From Trogon surrucura (taxonomy: Eukaryota; Chordata; Aves; Trogoniformes; Trogonidae): a DNA stretch of 64,000 nt. The position numbers were made by a program, and so were the translations under genes. The notes beneath the pieces were generated by a model. It made no database searches. It was not told where the DNA came from and saw nothing but the letters and a program-made list of their open reading frames with translations. Every line of letters begins with the position of its first letter. Position 1 is the first letter of the stretch. The stretch is from the NCBI GenBank assembly GCA_020746105.1, contig CM036631.1, forward strand, positions 13,020,558 to 13,084,557, read 5' to 3'. Below, piece after piece: positions 39,329-53,200 of this stretch.

Positions 39329-39959
39329 GTAAGTGGTGTGCTCTGTCGTCCAGACTTGAGTGATTACATACCTTTAAGACTGCAGCTGCATTTTCCTTTG
39401 AGGATCCAAAGATGCTTAAAAACTCATTTTTTAAACTCAGTTTTAGGCAATGTTCGTAAAAAATGTTGAGAATGAACATGAAAATGTGTGATTCATTTCT
39501 CAAGGCAATTTCAAATTTGTGTGCTTGCAGCCCGGTAAATCATGACAGTGAATATGCAGTCACCATTTTAAATAAATGAACATGTTTGCAGTAGAGATGT
39601 GACTGTATTGACTGAATCGATTCTTTGCCAAGATGGAAGTCACTGGACCTACTGGAACTGCTGAAAACTATAAATATAAATTTCTTTAACCTGGTTGATT
39701 TTCTTCAAGTGTACTTTATTTGAAATTTGAGCTATATATCTTGGATGTACTCTTGAAAATGAATTGGGAGCGGAGGCAAAGAGAATTTGTCTTCCTGCTA
39801 TTCAGAAATGCAATACTACTGGACTGTTTAATACGTTGTCTAAACATCTTTACAGCTTTGAAAATGAAAGATGATACTCAAGGTTATAATTTCAACTTGC
39901 ATACAAATGAAGGACAATGCTGATTATTTAAAGGGTTTTTTTGTTTGTTTGTTTATAAG

Positions 39960-40195
39960 GGGTGAATACTTTGATTATGAAGACCAGGAAGATAGGTGAG
40001 GCAGAGAAAGTAGACAAGCCTTTCACATTTAGGTACTTGTGGTGAAGTCTTTTGCAGCATTTAATCTCTCAAAATCACTTCCTTGATTTGATACCCCAAA
40101 GCTGGAAATTTTGGAATAAGGGACTTTTGTGCCTGAGCCAAAAATAGAATCCAGGTTTCCTGTCTCCTAGATCTTAACCAAAAGACAGTCCTTCC
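39960..40195 (-). mobile_element. Possible tRNA-SINE (MIR-like) relic
   Basis: Read on the - strand, TGGTTAAGATCTAGGAGACA is followed by GGAAACCTGGATTCTA, close to the amniote SINE head in which a GGTTA A-box region precedes CAGGAGACCTGGGTTCTA. Further on, TTTCTCTGCCTCACCTATC matches the SINE tail word CTCTGTGCCTCAGTTTCCC. The element is highly diverged, and its ends are approximate. Confidence 0.4.
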
Positions 40196-43079
40196 TCCTT
40201 TTGTTACTTTCTTCCTTCTTTGTTGAGCTAAAGATCTGAGTTCTAGGAAAGAACAATACGAATGAGGTCACAGCATGCATATTTATAACCTTGCATTGCT
40301 CTTCAAAATGTGCTAAGTATCTGCAGGTGTTCTGGTAACTTCTCTAGAGGATCTGTACACTGTGTGAGATACTATGGAAATGACTGAAGGAAGGGGATTC
40401 ATTAAAGGACTTAAGAAAAAAATCCTGCTATAGGCACAACTTTCCAATGGAAGGAAGAACATGGTTAATGTAAGAAAATGATGGGAATCTGTAGGTTTTG
40501 ATGACATCTGTTCATCTGACCTTAAGTTCAAGTTCCAGTTTTAACTGAAGTCTGGGCAGAAAGTAATTTGGTTGCGTGTCAGTTCATTGAAACATCTCCT
40601 GTTTGGTTATCTACCTAATTTCTTAGATATGAATCCCTCAAGTGAATGATTCCTAGGGATGTGACTTCTGTGAATTAACCTGAAATAAAGGTTATTGCCT
40701 TTTATCTCATTTTTGAGCATTCTTCATTCAACCCTCTCAGTTCTTTGTTACTTTTCTACTTCATACCTGCATAGCTTCTGCATTTTGTTACCACTTCTGT
40801 TACTTGTGCCTGTCCTCTCGAGATTTGCCTTTTCAATTTTTTTTTTAATAGCACCTTTACTCTTCAAGAATGAGCAGTCTGTTTTTAAGCATACATAACT
40901 CTAAGACAGTGCTCAAGTTTGTAATTAATCATAAAAGTGTGTTTAAGAACCAGTGCTTTAATGCTTTGTCTAGAAGTTTAAGAACATATAGCGTTGCTGA
41001 TTAGGCATCTTCAGTAAATGCTGAATTTCTTTGATTCCGTAGTTTCCTACAGTGTCTGCTGCTGATAATCAAGGGCTTGTTCTATATTTCTGCTTTTCCC
41101 ACCTACATCTGCAAACTGAACTTCCTGTTTGACAAACACTGTGCAAAATAGACAACATTTGTACTTCCTGTTTGTAACTTACAGGCTACGTAGTGTGCAT
41201 AGTTTGAGTACTATGTTCTCTGTAATCAGTTTTATTTGGATGGTCAGAAACTTCTATGTTGTGGCTCTTTTAGAACTTTCAGATAAAGACTGTAGGAAAC
41301 TCTAGTGGAAAAAATGCATGTGATCTGTAATACAAGAGCTAGAGCTGAGGATTTTCAAAGGTCAGTGTTCTTACATGGCACTCTGCATTGCTGCTCTGTG
41401 GATTTTTAAAAAACATTCAAGAATGGAATGCTTGCTGGGAAGTTGAAATAGTTTTGTGAAAAACCTCTTTTCTTTTTTTTTGCAGTAAGCTGCAGGAATA
41501 GAGTACTACAGAAGGAAAAAAGTGTTCTGCCAATAGCACAATAAAGTTATGTTCTGGTGACAAGAATTAAGTTAGTGCATAGCTCAAGGCACTAATGATG
41601 CCTCACTTAAAAGAACTTATATACTTTTCGTTTGTCTCAGTTGCCCTATAATAATTTAACAAAGAATTTTATAGCTTCAGAAAGGGAGCTTACCTTACTA
41701 TGAAGTATTTCGGATTTCAGTGATTTATATCCTACCTGTAACCAAACTGAAAGTGAGCTTGTTTGTGGGTGTTTTGACGGTGGTTGTTAAAACAGATTTG
41801 TGTATCTGTATGGTCTTTCTGGGAAGAATTTTCCGATATGCTGGTTGGCTTAGTCCAGAGGATGATGTTAGTAAAGTACTGACTAATGATTTGCCATCAT
41901 TTGGTGGCATTCAGGAGGAATATGAACTCAACAGGTTTCTTTTATTTTTTAATCCCTGTTCCTATATTCAGGATGTTAAAATGTAGATCAGCAGTTTAGC
42001 TCACAAGCAGTAAAAATAATTGTGTTTCACTTGTACTTTATGTTTTTTTTGTGGTGTGCAAGTCTGCCAGAATGCAAGCTTTTTTCCTAACCTTGTCATT
42101 CTGATAGTTTTATCGCTATATCTTTATATTCAGTTGTATAACATGCTGTAGAAACACACTATATTACTTCCCAGAGCTATGCTGTAAAATATTTTATGTT
42201 GAATTGTAGAAGTCACAAAAGAATTCTGGCTTTTAACCTGAAGGAAATTTGCATTTGTCAGTTGTAATAATTGCTAAGTTATGGTAACTTTAAAATGTGA
42301 ACTAATTGATGAATTTAAGCAGCCTGTTAGACTGACCTCACTAGACCTTTTGTCATTGAAGTTGTTATTTCATATTTGTGGCTTGGTGTTAGTTGGGAAC
42401 TCTTTTAAATGATCAAGCACTGCATTTCTTCCTTAAAGACACGTAAGAATTTATGCTGAATCCATCTTGTCAGGGTCAGTACCATGTTTTGTAGTATGTG
42501 ACACCCAAGCACTGTGAAGAAGTCGAGCTAGTGCTGGTGTAGCTGTTCTACAAAACTATCCTGAGACCTTGATTTTCTGTGTAGTTTTATGTATCAACTG
42601 ATCTGAATTTATTATTGTACTGGCAAGATTAAAGGTCCATACTTTTGTGTGTCATTTTAGAAGCTAGGCCATGTTATTTTTGTTTCATTATTAATGTAAA
42701 TGGAGTTGTTCTTGCTAGCCCTAGAAGGCAATTACAGATAAAATCCTGCCTGTTGACTTCAGCCTATCCAAAATATCTTTCCTGTATAAAATGCGAGCTT
42801 TGGAGCATTTCAAGGAAATTCACCTTCACTGTGCTAGCCAAGAGGGAAAGGAACCAAGTGGTCCTCCTCAATTGGGAATACACCTCTCCATGCAACTCAA
42901 AAGCAGGGATCAAACTAACTTGAAGGGATCCTAACACTCAAGAGAACAGATTTACTGAATTGCTTACTGTCTTACTGTGAGAAAAGACAATGTTGCCATC
43001 TGTCTTCAGAAGGGCAGTAAGGTTTGTTGAAGCTTTAATGTTGATTTGGGCATTTTGCATCATTCCTTCTGACTTTGAC

Positions 43080-43240
43080 CTGCTTTCACTCCCCGTTAAT
43101 TATCTTGGCCTTAGGCACACCACTTTATCTTCCTGTGTCTGGCTTTCCGCCACCTCAGCTGGAGAAACACAATGGAGGTTCTTACTAGTCTATCTCCACA
43201 AATTGCTATTTTAATGATACACACGTAGCACTTGGTATGT
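43080..43240 (+). mobile_element. Probable MIR-like SINE relic
   Basis: In order, the stretch reads CTTGGCCTTAGGCACACCAC, ATCTTCCTGTGTCTGGCTTT, GGAGGTTCTTACTAGTC and ACGTAGCACTTGGTATG. These follow the layout of the MIR/CORE-SINE tail (CCTTGGGCAAGTCACTT, CTCTGTGCCTCAGTTTCC, ATAATACCTACCTC, GTAAAGCGCTT). Similarity is distant but collinear over about 130 bp. Confidence 0.42.
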
Positions 43241-43809
43241 TATGACCTCATGTGCCTTGTTATGCCTGATGTGTGCGCATCGTCCTGTTGCACTGTTGCA
43301 TGTTGGCAATGTGGATTATACTACCTAACAGCTGCCTTGAGTAAATGCAAAAAGTATGTTTCTGTTCACAAAATCTACCTTATTCCTTCCCTGTGTTGTG
43401 TTTTACTATCATTTCCACAGTGGTGTTGCCTCAGAAGTGCATTCACTAAACTGTGTACAACTGTGGCTGTAACAGGATGATTGTTAATCATCTGTACCTT
43501 GTTATTTCTGAAGGATTTTCCCACAGTTGGATTTTAAAAAATAAATTACTTCATTATCAGTCACTGTGACTTGTCTTCTTGGCTATTGATTAGGAATACT
43601 AGTACCACATTGTGTTAAATATAATATTTGTCACTTCAGTTCACATTTCCTGGGAATTTCTTCCTTAATTGCCTGGTCCCTCTTAATCTGGTTCACTGCT
43701 GCCCCGGGGATGGTGGGAGGATCTTGTAATCAGTTGTTCAGTAACCTATAATGAGCAAATTTAAGAAAGCTAGCAGAACAATGTTACAACTTTGTAAATG
43801 GCTTTTTGC

Positions 43810-43827
43810 TTTTTTTTTTTTTTTTTT
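43810..43827 (+). repeat. Poly-T tract (T18)
   Basis: An uninterrupted T run within INSC intron 1. No transposon body or polyadenylation signal is recognised beside it. Confidence 0.9.
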
Positions 43828-44937
43828 CCTTTTTGACAAACAGTGTAGCAATCTTAAGAAATGTGCTGGTCTGACCCCATTTCTAGTCTCATTATATTTG
43901 CTAGTATCTGTCAGTAGTCGGATTTCTGAGCTCATATTAACCCTGGGGGATTTGGAGTGCTAGACTGAAATGCATACGGGGGTTTAAGCTGAAATGTCAC
44001 TATTAGTGGTGCCAATTGCTCCTTACAGTAATTTAGAAAATATGAGAAAGTCCGTGTGTATATATGCATATATATTACTCTATTTAGAGCAATATGCCTG
44101 AAAGGTTATAGATATGAATTTTTTTACTTGCTTTTGAAGGAAAAATGCACTTCTATTATGTTGCATGCATAGACTATGCTTCAGGTATTTGAATTTTGTA
44201 TCTTACACTTTGCAGATACTTTATTGTTGAAGTTATTCCAGGGTTACAATGGGAATACAGAAAACATCTTCACCAAGAGCGTAATGTTCTATCCAACTAT
44301 AGTTAACAGCAATATTTTTCCACTAACTTAAGTGGCAGCAGGACTGAGCTCTGAATAACGGCTAGGCAGGAACAAAACAGAGGAAAACTGAGAAAATAAA
44401 ATATCAAAGGGAAAAAAGGAGAATCAGGAAATGGTACCAAAGTAGACTGAGGTTATTCAATGGATGGCAAGATAGTTGAAATAAAGGTGCTACAGAGCAT
44501 TATAAAAGTATGCCTGTGTGGAGGCCTGGATGAAGAACCGGTGAAGTCACCTGTACGAGTTTTCTTAAGTCTCTGTGCTGATTACCTGTTTCATACTTTG
44601 AAGAAATTACATTGGCTAATGTAATCACCTATACATTAAATAAACTGGGAAAGGTAAAACTAATAATCTGGAATGCGCATAATATTTCACATATGTAATA
44701 CAGAAATTTTATGTGCTTTCTGCACCTCAGCTTTATTTGAACCTGGATATAGCCTCCAATGACTCTGCACTGGAGTACAGCAGTGCTGCTTCCCAAATTA
44801 GATCCTTAAGTAATCTACAGCTAGAGGTGAGCTTAGTTATGTTTTATATCTCAAAGAGCTTTAACAGTGAAAAAAGCCCATTATCATCAGAGGTCTGTAT
44901 ATATCCCTGCAGCTTGTTAGGACAAGTTTTTGTAGAG

Positions 44938-45687
44938 TTTTGCACTTGGGAAAAAATAACCCCATGTGCCAATATAGGTTGGGGACTGCCCTGCTGGAGA
45001 GCAGCGCAGGGGAAAGGGACCTGGGGGTTCTAGTGGACAGCAGGATGACCATGAGCCAGCAATGTGCCCTTGTGGCCAAGAAGGCCAATGGCATCCTGGG
45101 GTGTATTAGAAGGGGAGTAGCAAGTAGGTCAAGAGAGGTCCTCCTGCCCCTCTACTCTGCCCTGGTGAGGCCGCATCTGGAATATTGTGTCCAGTTCTGG
45201 GCCCCTCAGTTCAAGAAGGACAGGGAACTGCTGGAGAGAGTCCAGCGTAGAGCCACAAAGATGGTGAAGGGAGTGGAGCATCTCCCTTATGAGGAAAGGC
45301 TGAAGGAGCTGGGTCTCTTTAGCTTGGAGAAGAGGAGGCTGAGGGGTGACCTCATTAATGTTTATAAATATGTCAAGGGGAAATGTCAGGAAGATGAAGC
45401 CAGGCTCTTTTCAGCGGCGTCCACTGGCAAGACAAGAGGCAATGGATGTAAGCTGGAACACAGGAGGTTCCAGAAAAATATGAGGAAAAACTTTTTTACT
45501 GTGAGGGTGACCGAGCACTGGAACAGGCTGCCCAGGGAGGTTGTGGAATCTCCTTATTTGGAGACATTCAAAACCCGCCTGGACACGTTCCTGTGTGCTC
45601 TACTGTAGGTGATCCTGCTCTGGCAGGGGGGTTGGACTAGATGATCTTTAAGGTCCCTTCCAACCTCTAACATTCTGTGATTCTGTG
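44938..45687 (+). mobile_element. CR1 LINE, 5'-truncated, with open ORF2 tail
   Basis: A 750-bp CR1 in INSC intron 1, in the same orientation as the gene. It starts within the ORF2 reverse-transcriptase gene near TGCACTTGGG and ends in two ATTCTGTG units (45672-45687). It carries an uninterrupted frame of about 222 codons encoding the region downstream of the RT catalytic core, with typical CR1 words [27 protein letters not shown] and [15 protein letters not shown]. The YADD-type catalytic motif and the endonuclease lie upstream and are absent, so it cannot act alone. Its 3' region differs from the three other CR1 copies (for example GGGGTTGGACTAGATGATC), so it is a different subfamily. Confidence 0.95.
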
Positions 45688-48600
45688 ATATGAGCGTGGT
45701 TTAGATTAGTTAACCTACTACAGTTACATAAGAGAAAACACCGTAGGATTTCAGGCATTCTTTTATGTTGGAAATAACTGAACTTTTTGATAGTGGGCAT
45801 TAAAATGCTGCTGATATTTGCCTTAACATGATTCCCTAAACTTTTTTTTTCTGGGTGCCCATGAAGCTGTGGTGCCCAGAACGCTGTCACTATTAGGGGC
45901 AGGCAATGAGCCACATACTGGTGAAGAGGCAGTTGACGAGTATCCTAGCTAATAGTAGTGGGACTCAGGGATTGTTTAGCATGGCCTAAGATTTGCTTTG
46001 AGAACATCTCGTTTGTAGTGTTCTCAAGAAATACGAAAGTAGAAATTTGAACATATGAAAGTAGAAAGTTGAATGAATTTTGTATGCAAGTGTAAGATGA
46101 TTATTTCATAACAGCTTAGATATGTGAACAAAATTAAGGGAAATAGGGTGTTGTAGAATTGTTTCAAGGCTGCATTTGTTTTTTTCAAAGCTGAAGTTGT
46201 GCACTGAATTAATATGAATTCTGTGTACAGTTGGCTATGAAATGGTTCTCCTGTTTGAATATTTGAGATTTCAAATGTGCCAATGACACTTCTATCAGTA
46301 TTGCTCTTCAATGTCTCACTATCGTAATTTGACCTGAACAGTGCAGTCTGAAGTGTATCAAGCCTTCAGAACTTCTGAGTTCAAGTCAGATGTCTGGAGT
46401 TACAGCAACTTTTGTTGTTACTAACACATCTAGCAAAATATAGACTGAAGATACTGAGTGTTGTTTTCACCATTTCAGTTATAAGAGTAAGTTTGCACAA
46501 TGTAGCTTTTAAATTTTTTTTATTGAATAGTGATGAGATATTGTTTTGCATGTGCCTTCTATTACACTGTTTCTAATGCCTGTTTTTTGATCAGTCTCAG
46601 AAAGGTTCATTGTCATTTATTTTCTGCTGTCTACTGGAAATGGATTGTCTTTCAGCACTTGTGCATAGGAGTAGTGAGAAGCAGGAGAGCTGAGGTAATT
46701 TCTTGTTTCATTTGTTGTGTTTGTGTGGAGGGGTTAACGCCTGTTTTATTGGTAACAGGGAGCAGAAGTGCCTATCAGTGCCTTTTGAAGAGCACATCTA
46801 TTTGTATTATTAATTTCTGGAATATATTGAAGAGAAATGCTACACCTTTCCTCAAGCGGGAATTGCGTAATCGGTTCTTTCCCTCTAGTTTCAGGAGGAA
46901 AGCTCAGTTGCTTTGCATTTATGGATAACCTCAGTCTCACAATGAATTCAGTTAAACTTTCATGAGAGAGGAACACTAAAGGGACGAACTCCTAGTTAGA
47001 GATGGTCCAAAATGCACAGTTTCGATTCACTTTCAGATATTTTCAAATTAGGGATCTGAATTTGAGGGCATTGTTTGAGTTCTTCCACAAAGAAGTGTGA
47101 AGTGAGAGGTGGAATCTGAGTTGCACAGCCTTTCACTTGCAGTCTGTGCCAAACTAGCGCTGAGATTCTTGCCTGATTTCTTTTTTTTTGTATCAATGGC
47201 AATTATAGAGAAGTATGTTCTGCTTGAGAATGGATAGACTTTGAGAAACTGTTGAGGTTGTGCTTTTAAAATTCTATGAAGTGATGAAAATCCTTTAATA
47301 AAGATATATTGGCTTACTTTTACATTCCGAAAAACGGTAGAACATAGAAATCACAAAGAAAACTGGATCTCCTTGAATTTACTTCTCTGTACAGTGAAGT
47401 CAGTTATCTTCTTTTCTGGTTATATGCCAGCAGCAGGAAAGGATTGTTAATCAAACACTTAACAAATACACAGAGAGCTTTTTTTACTTCCTCTGAAGAA
47501 TTTAGTCCTATACCAGAGACTGACAAAGGGAAAGTAAAAGAGGATATTCAGGAAGACGACACTCAATTTTGTTGTGTGTATCAGACATGCATTTCCCATT
47601 TGTGAGGAAGCTCTGTTATCCCACAGGAATTTGTACAAAGCAAATTTCTTTAGCTAAGGCTGGTGACTGTAACAGATTTAATATTGTGCAATATTTCCTT
47701 GCTTCCATTCCTGATACATTTTCACATCCAATTTGCTTGCTGTACTGTGAGGTATCATAAAGCATTATGGCAGGACAAAACCTAGTTCCACTTATCTTTT
47801 AATTCTCTTTTAGCCATTTATATATGTTTGGTGCCAGAGGCTAATTCATTGAACCTGGGTTGTATTATTGCAAAACAATGATGTTCACTACACTTTTTTG
47901 CTCCTGTTAGCTGTTTCTCAGGTTCCTTTCATGGCAAGTAAGAGTTTATTAATGCAAAATAAATAATTAAGAAGGAGATTGACTTTTTTTTTTTTTTCAA
48001 TGATACCAGAATATTGTTTGGTTTTTTTTTTTTTTGAAAACATCATTGTTCCGTTTTTAATGCACTTCTGAATGTGGAGCCTGCATACCCTTATGAATCA
48101 TGGATAACTCATTTGTGCCGGAGATTCACTGACAGTGACCCAAACCCTGCTCTCAGTAAACGAAGAGGAATAAATAGATGTGCTGTTTCATCCTACCCAG
48201 TAAGAAGGGGGAAAAAGAAGAGATCTTTTTCTGTCTTGTCTTCTTGTCATCATTTGTAATATTCTCTCAGTCCCCATAAAAGCCACCCAGTTCTATCCTC
48301 CATGGTATGTAATTCTTTCCACCCGCTTCCTTCTGAAGATGGAGATTGACACCTGTGCAGTGGGGCTCTTGTCAGATCTGCTCTCTTCCTTGCTCCTCTT
48401 TTACATCTGAGATTACTAGAGTTGGTGTGAACAGCAGTAAGGTGAAAAGTCCTTGCTAATGAATTATTTTCAAGGAGTGAGCAATCTGCAGGAGTTCTAA
48501 CTCACTTATTTTACTTTCACCAGGAAAGATTCTTTCCTTACCTCATACAGCATTTTGAAGAACTCTCCTGAACTCCTTTCTCAAGTTGCTTTGGATTTTA

Positions 48601-49794
48601 TATTTTAATGAAACTGTTCTAGCTCAGGCATTCTTCACACTTCAGCTGTTGTCCCTCATTCAAAAGCAACTTTATGGTAGTAAAAATAACCACTCATTTC
48701 CTTTCTCCTTTTGCTATTTATCCTTCAGAACTCCTCTCAGGATTTCTTTGCTTTTTTTTTTCATTTTTGATTTTGCCTTTTGTGCACTGCAAGTGTTATG
48801 GTAGCATCTGAAAGCTCTAAGATCAGAATGCTGAGCACAATGCTTAGTGCAAAAAGAAGGTGTCCCTTCATACGCTAAGCAGAGGAGACACAGAGTCAAG
48901 CAGTTGAGGAAGATTGCAGGAAATGGCAAAACTTGTCAGAATACTGGTAGGAAAGCAAAGAGTGGAGTCCAACTTCTTGAATTTCTACTCAAGGAGTCTA
49001 TCCATTAAATAGCTGTTCTGAGTAAATTTATTGTGGCTGAAGGGCCTTTTAAGGGATGATTTGATTATCTAAGACTCTCTGGTATATACCGTCAGCTGCA
49101 CTTTTTCCAGTGAGACTGTTGTTCAGGAACACAATTCAGCATGTATGAATACTACCTGAATTCAGTAACTGTGCAGATTAAGAGGAGAAGGTAAGAGATG
49201 CTTGCTTTATGTAATTCCCAAGAAGTACATATTAATCACAGCCATATTACCCTGACTGAATAAAGACTTAATTTTCAGTGCATTAACTGTATAGTTTTGA
49301 CTCTGTCACGTGCATGGAAAGAGAAAGAAACTTGTCTGAGGGAGAAGCAAAACACAATCTACAAAAGGCAGGAAAATTACTCTGTTTAGACTGCTGAACT
49401 TGCTAGCAAAGTTTTGTAGTGACTCCAAGGGGAAAGCAGCAAAATGTAATGCTTATATTTAAGGACTGAGAGGGTGGAATTAGAGATAACTGGAAAGGAA
49501 AAGGAAGAGAGGAGAAATTCAGGAAAAAATTCTAGCAGACAGTAGCTACATGTTTAGGATTAAATGTGAAATGGGATGCCAAAACATGAGCCTGCCATGT
49601 ACTGAATGACCGGCTATTGTTCTCTGATAAGGGAAAATAGAGAAAACAAAGTTACCTCATTACAATGGAAAGTCAGTGGAGATTATACATGTGGTAATTT
49701 ACTAGTAAATACAGAAAACAGTAGCTGTTAGACAGAGTGCAAAGTGAGAAAGGGTAATGGCAGGGGTTATTTCTGAAAGCATAGAATTAGAAGT

Positions 49795-50260
49795 AGACTT
49801 CAAGTATTGAAGAAAGGATGAGTAATTGAAAGCTCAAGGTTATGTGTTTAGGGGCTGAGAACAACAAAGTCTGCAACAATTTGTAGCTTATTCAATGGAA
49901 AAAAAAGAATTAGAAGAACCTGTGTATGCTAGTTGATAATGAGATGACTGTGACTGCATTTGCCAGTAAGGTGTGGTGATGAAGGCAGTGAGATCAGTCC
50001 TCGACCGTATGAAGTGTGATATATCTGGTGGAGAAAAGGATGTACTGAAATGTCACTGTGCAAGTTACTGTGAGAATTGATTTGCTATCAAACATGATAT
50101 CAAGTCTTTCAGTAAAAAATGAATTTTGAACCAGCTACAGTTCTATCAGGCTCTTTAGGACCAGGGGCATGGAAAGTGGTGTAGTTTCACAGAAGTAACC
50201 TAATCTTGCAGAACAGAAGCTGACAGCATGTGTTTGCTTTCTAGGAATGCATTGGAAAAT
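49795..50260 (+). mobile_element. Decayed CR1/L3-like LINE fragment
   Basis: Collinear with the late ORF2 region of CR1: a GAAGAACCTGTGTATGCTAG word (leading to the GDLGV-type motif) and TTGATAATGAGATGACTGTG come first, then GAAGGCAGTGAGATC, CCGTATGAAGTGTG, ATATCTGGTGGAGAAAAGGA and CACTGTGCAAG. The order matches CR1 text for the KKAN-G-I and [13 protein letters not shown] motifs, but the frame is broken by many changes. It is far older than the other CR1 copies in this window. Ends are approximate; similarity may extend 300 bp further left. Confidence 0.6.
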
Positions 50261-53200
50261 AACCTCTTATTGGAAAGGTAAGATTAAATCAAATGGGAGT
50301 GAACTGTCTCTTAAGAATTTTAAATCAGAAATAAGAAATTTCTGACCATTGTCAGAGCAGTGCAGTTCTAGAATAGCCACTTAATAGAACACTTCTGAGT
50401 CAACAATACATTTTTAGAGTTGATTTTTAAGCCATTTATGAACAAATTATCTGATCTGGTTGCTTCAAAGCAACCAGAAGCAAAGCGAATTTGATGATTT
50501 AAGTTTTCATTTTCAGTCCTCTCCTTCTACAGAAGTATGTATTATGTACTTAAATAGCAAATTTATTTGATTAGAAACTGCTTTCTTCTTTGAATGAGGC
50601 TACTTAAGGTGCTTTTACCAATTCATTCTGATATTTGTGACACTGTGTTGCTAGTTTTCAGCTATTTAACTTGTGTTGAAGGTTTAATATTCTCATGTGA
50701 ATCTTGGAAAACCAGCATCAATCTATCCTTTTCTTATCCCTTTTTTGACAATTTTATCTAGAGCTGCTGTGCAGTAGATGTGACTGAGGGTCCACTACAT
50801 TCTGTAGTCTCCTGAGTGGTACTGATCTCAGCTCCCTGTAAAATGGTTGTTGCTTCCTTCATTAAGTAATCCAGGCTTTACCTAATCAGTAGGGGTTAGG
50901 ACCTTAAATGAGTAAATAGTAAAAGGTGAAAGGCTAATGGTGGTGCTCATAATGCATGTCATAACTCCTTTGAAAAAGGCACAGAGTGCTGTACTCTTTG
51001 TTATTAAACTACAAATGAAGGCAGATTTGGAGGAAGGAAAAAAAAGTTCAATGAGGCACTGGCACTACTTTCATGGTCTCGCGTGTTAGTCTCCAAATTA
51101 GTCTTTGTTTGTGATTGTGTCTGAGTATTTCCAGAGTCTGTGGCCCCAAACTACTTCCAGTGCTGTTTTTCTCCTCTCTTTCATTTCCATTTCTCCCTCC
51201 CTGCTAGGTGTTTACAAGGACTTCTCTCACAGCATTTTGTTCTTACGAGGGTATGAAGGGTATTGTCCTGTGCAATTACATGTGTAGCCTGAGCACCAGG
51301 AAGCAGTGAACTGGGATGAACCTCCTGGTTAATATCTCTCCTTTTCTGATGGCTTTTTTGACTTTTGTGTCACACAGTGCAAGAAGCATGCCCAGCTGTT
51401 AATGGGAGCAAGAACTTTGTGTGTACTCAGTAATTAGCAATTTAAATGTATGCTGATGACAACATCCCTTCAAGATTATCAACATACTTCAGTTGCCAAG
51501 TTGGACTTAGACTTGAAAGAACACGTAAAATTGTTCTGAGCAGATCTGGCTTGTGGTGTTCTATCAGGCTATACTGTTCTGCTTGTTTTGGGCTGAATAC
51601 AGTTTAAAGTCATTACACACAAAGCTAAGACTCCTCAGCTCTGCTGTCTCATTTTTCAGAAAAAAAACTAGAAGTGTTTCATGTTTTTGCAAGACCCAGG
51701 CTGTTATTTGCAAAGAGAGCAAGAAGGATCTTGCCTCTTCAGCACTGCTTTTGTGTGTGCATTGGAGAAGTTTTGTATTTCAGGACCTAACCTCAGATGG
51801 ACGTGATGGCTACTTCATCCATCTCATCAAAGAACAATTCGCTTGAGAAATGAAGGGAATCTGCTTACTGCAGAACAAACGGTCGAGTAACGTGCTGAAC
51901 AAGAGAGTCAATAACTTTCACAAAGCTTGGTCAGCGGATTTTTTTTGATTGTATTTCATGTGTAACTCTTCTGTCTATCTCTCACACTGATATCCTGTAA
52001 ATGTGATTAAAAATTACCAGAAGCTGATCCGAAAGAGAACTCTTTGGACGGTCTTACCCTATTTTTTTTTTTGTGCAGAGCACAAAACTGCCATATGGTT
52101 TGGCTGAGTGAGAAGTCTCAGTCCAGAGAACATCCAGGCCAGTGTGGCTGATGGAATGCTTACTGCTGCTGGAATTGAACTTGTGGAGGAACGCAGAGAT
52201 AGGTGATGATCAGTGTCCTGTTGTAAATGGTTTATCTCTGATCTTCAGTGAGTAATAGACTCTCTTATACTTAGAAGGAATAAAAAAGACCAAGGTGAAA
52301 AAAAAAAAAAAGAGAGAAAAATTACTCCATCGACTAGTCATTTTGCCTTCTCACTGGTACAGTGGATACCTATGAATAATTTTGAAAAGAAGAATTAGAA
52401 AAAAATTAGAGATTTATGTTGAAAGAGGGGGCTAAATCCATTCACGAAGTTGTTTGTTGCCAATTAATTGGCTACTGCTAATTAGAATACTAAATTTGAG
52501 CGTAGCTGTAAGACTTGGCATTGACTTTCACCTTAGGCTTATCTGGAAGCTGTACTAAATGCTCTCATTAGGATTGGTAATAAATCTGTCCTAACAGGTG
52601 AAAATGGATAAAAAGGCTAAGAAACCTCAAAAACCTAATTTGACTGAACTTCAAGTCCTTACACTTTATAAATATGACCACTGGAATTATTCACGCGAAT
52701 TGATCAGCACAGACTTCAACACAGCGCTATAAAAATGGAAACTTTTGCACTTAGTGAAACTCAGTGCTAAAATAGACGTATAACTCTCTTTCATTGGAAC
52801 ATTTGCAATTTAAACAAGAAGTGTATGTGCTGCCAGTAAAACTGTGGTAGAGAGCTCCAAGCTGGAAATTTTAAACAAATTATGTAGTTATCAGTTCTTC
52901 ACTTTGTATTCATGTAACACCGACTTGAGATAGAACAATCCTTTAGATCTCAGTCCATCCTGTCTATCCTAAAGATCATGTGATTCCTTAGTTAACACTT
53001 ACTAGACGATAGAAAATAGCAAAAAGTGGGAGAAATGCTGGTAACAGAAGTCTGAATATGATACGCCTATTTTTAGAAATTTAAAATAGGGGTGCTTTTT
53101 TTTTATGTGTGTCTTTCTCCAGGATGAAAGTTGCCTGCGGTGTGTTATATAGTGCACAAACATCTGTGTTGGAGCAGGGTCTGAACATCTTTTGAAGCAA

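Noticed and set aside
41800..41938. Exon-like frame ending AACTCAACAG|GTTTCT in INSC intron 1
   Set aside because: The peptide (GGIQEEYELNR region) matches nothing I know, no good acceptor precedes it, and it would not fit INSC, whose phases are complete without it.
51553..51846. 97-codon + strand frame in INSC intron 1
   Set aside because: Cys/Ser/Lys-rich chance-like composition, no domain, and no splice sites that would keep the INSC frame.
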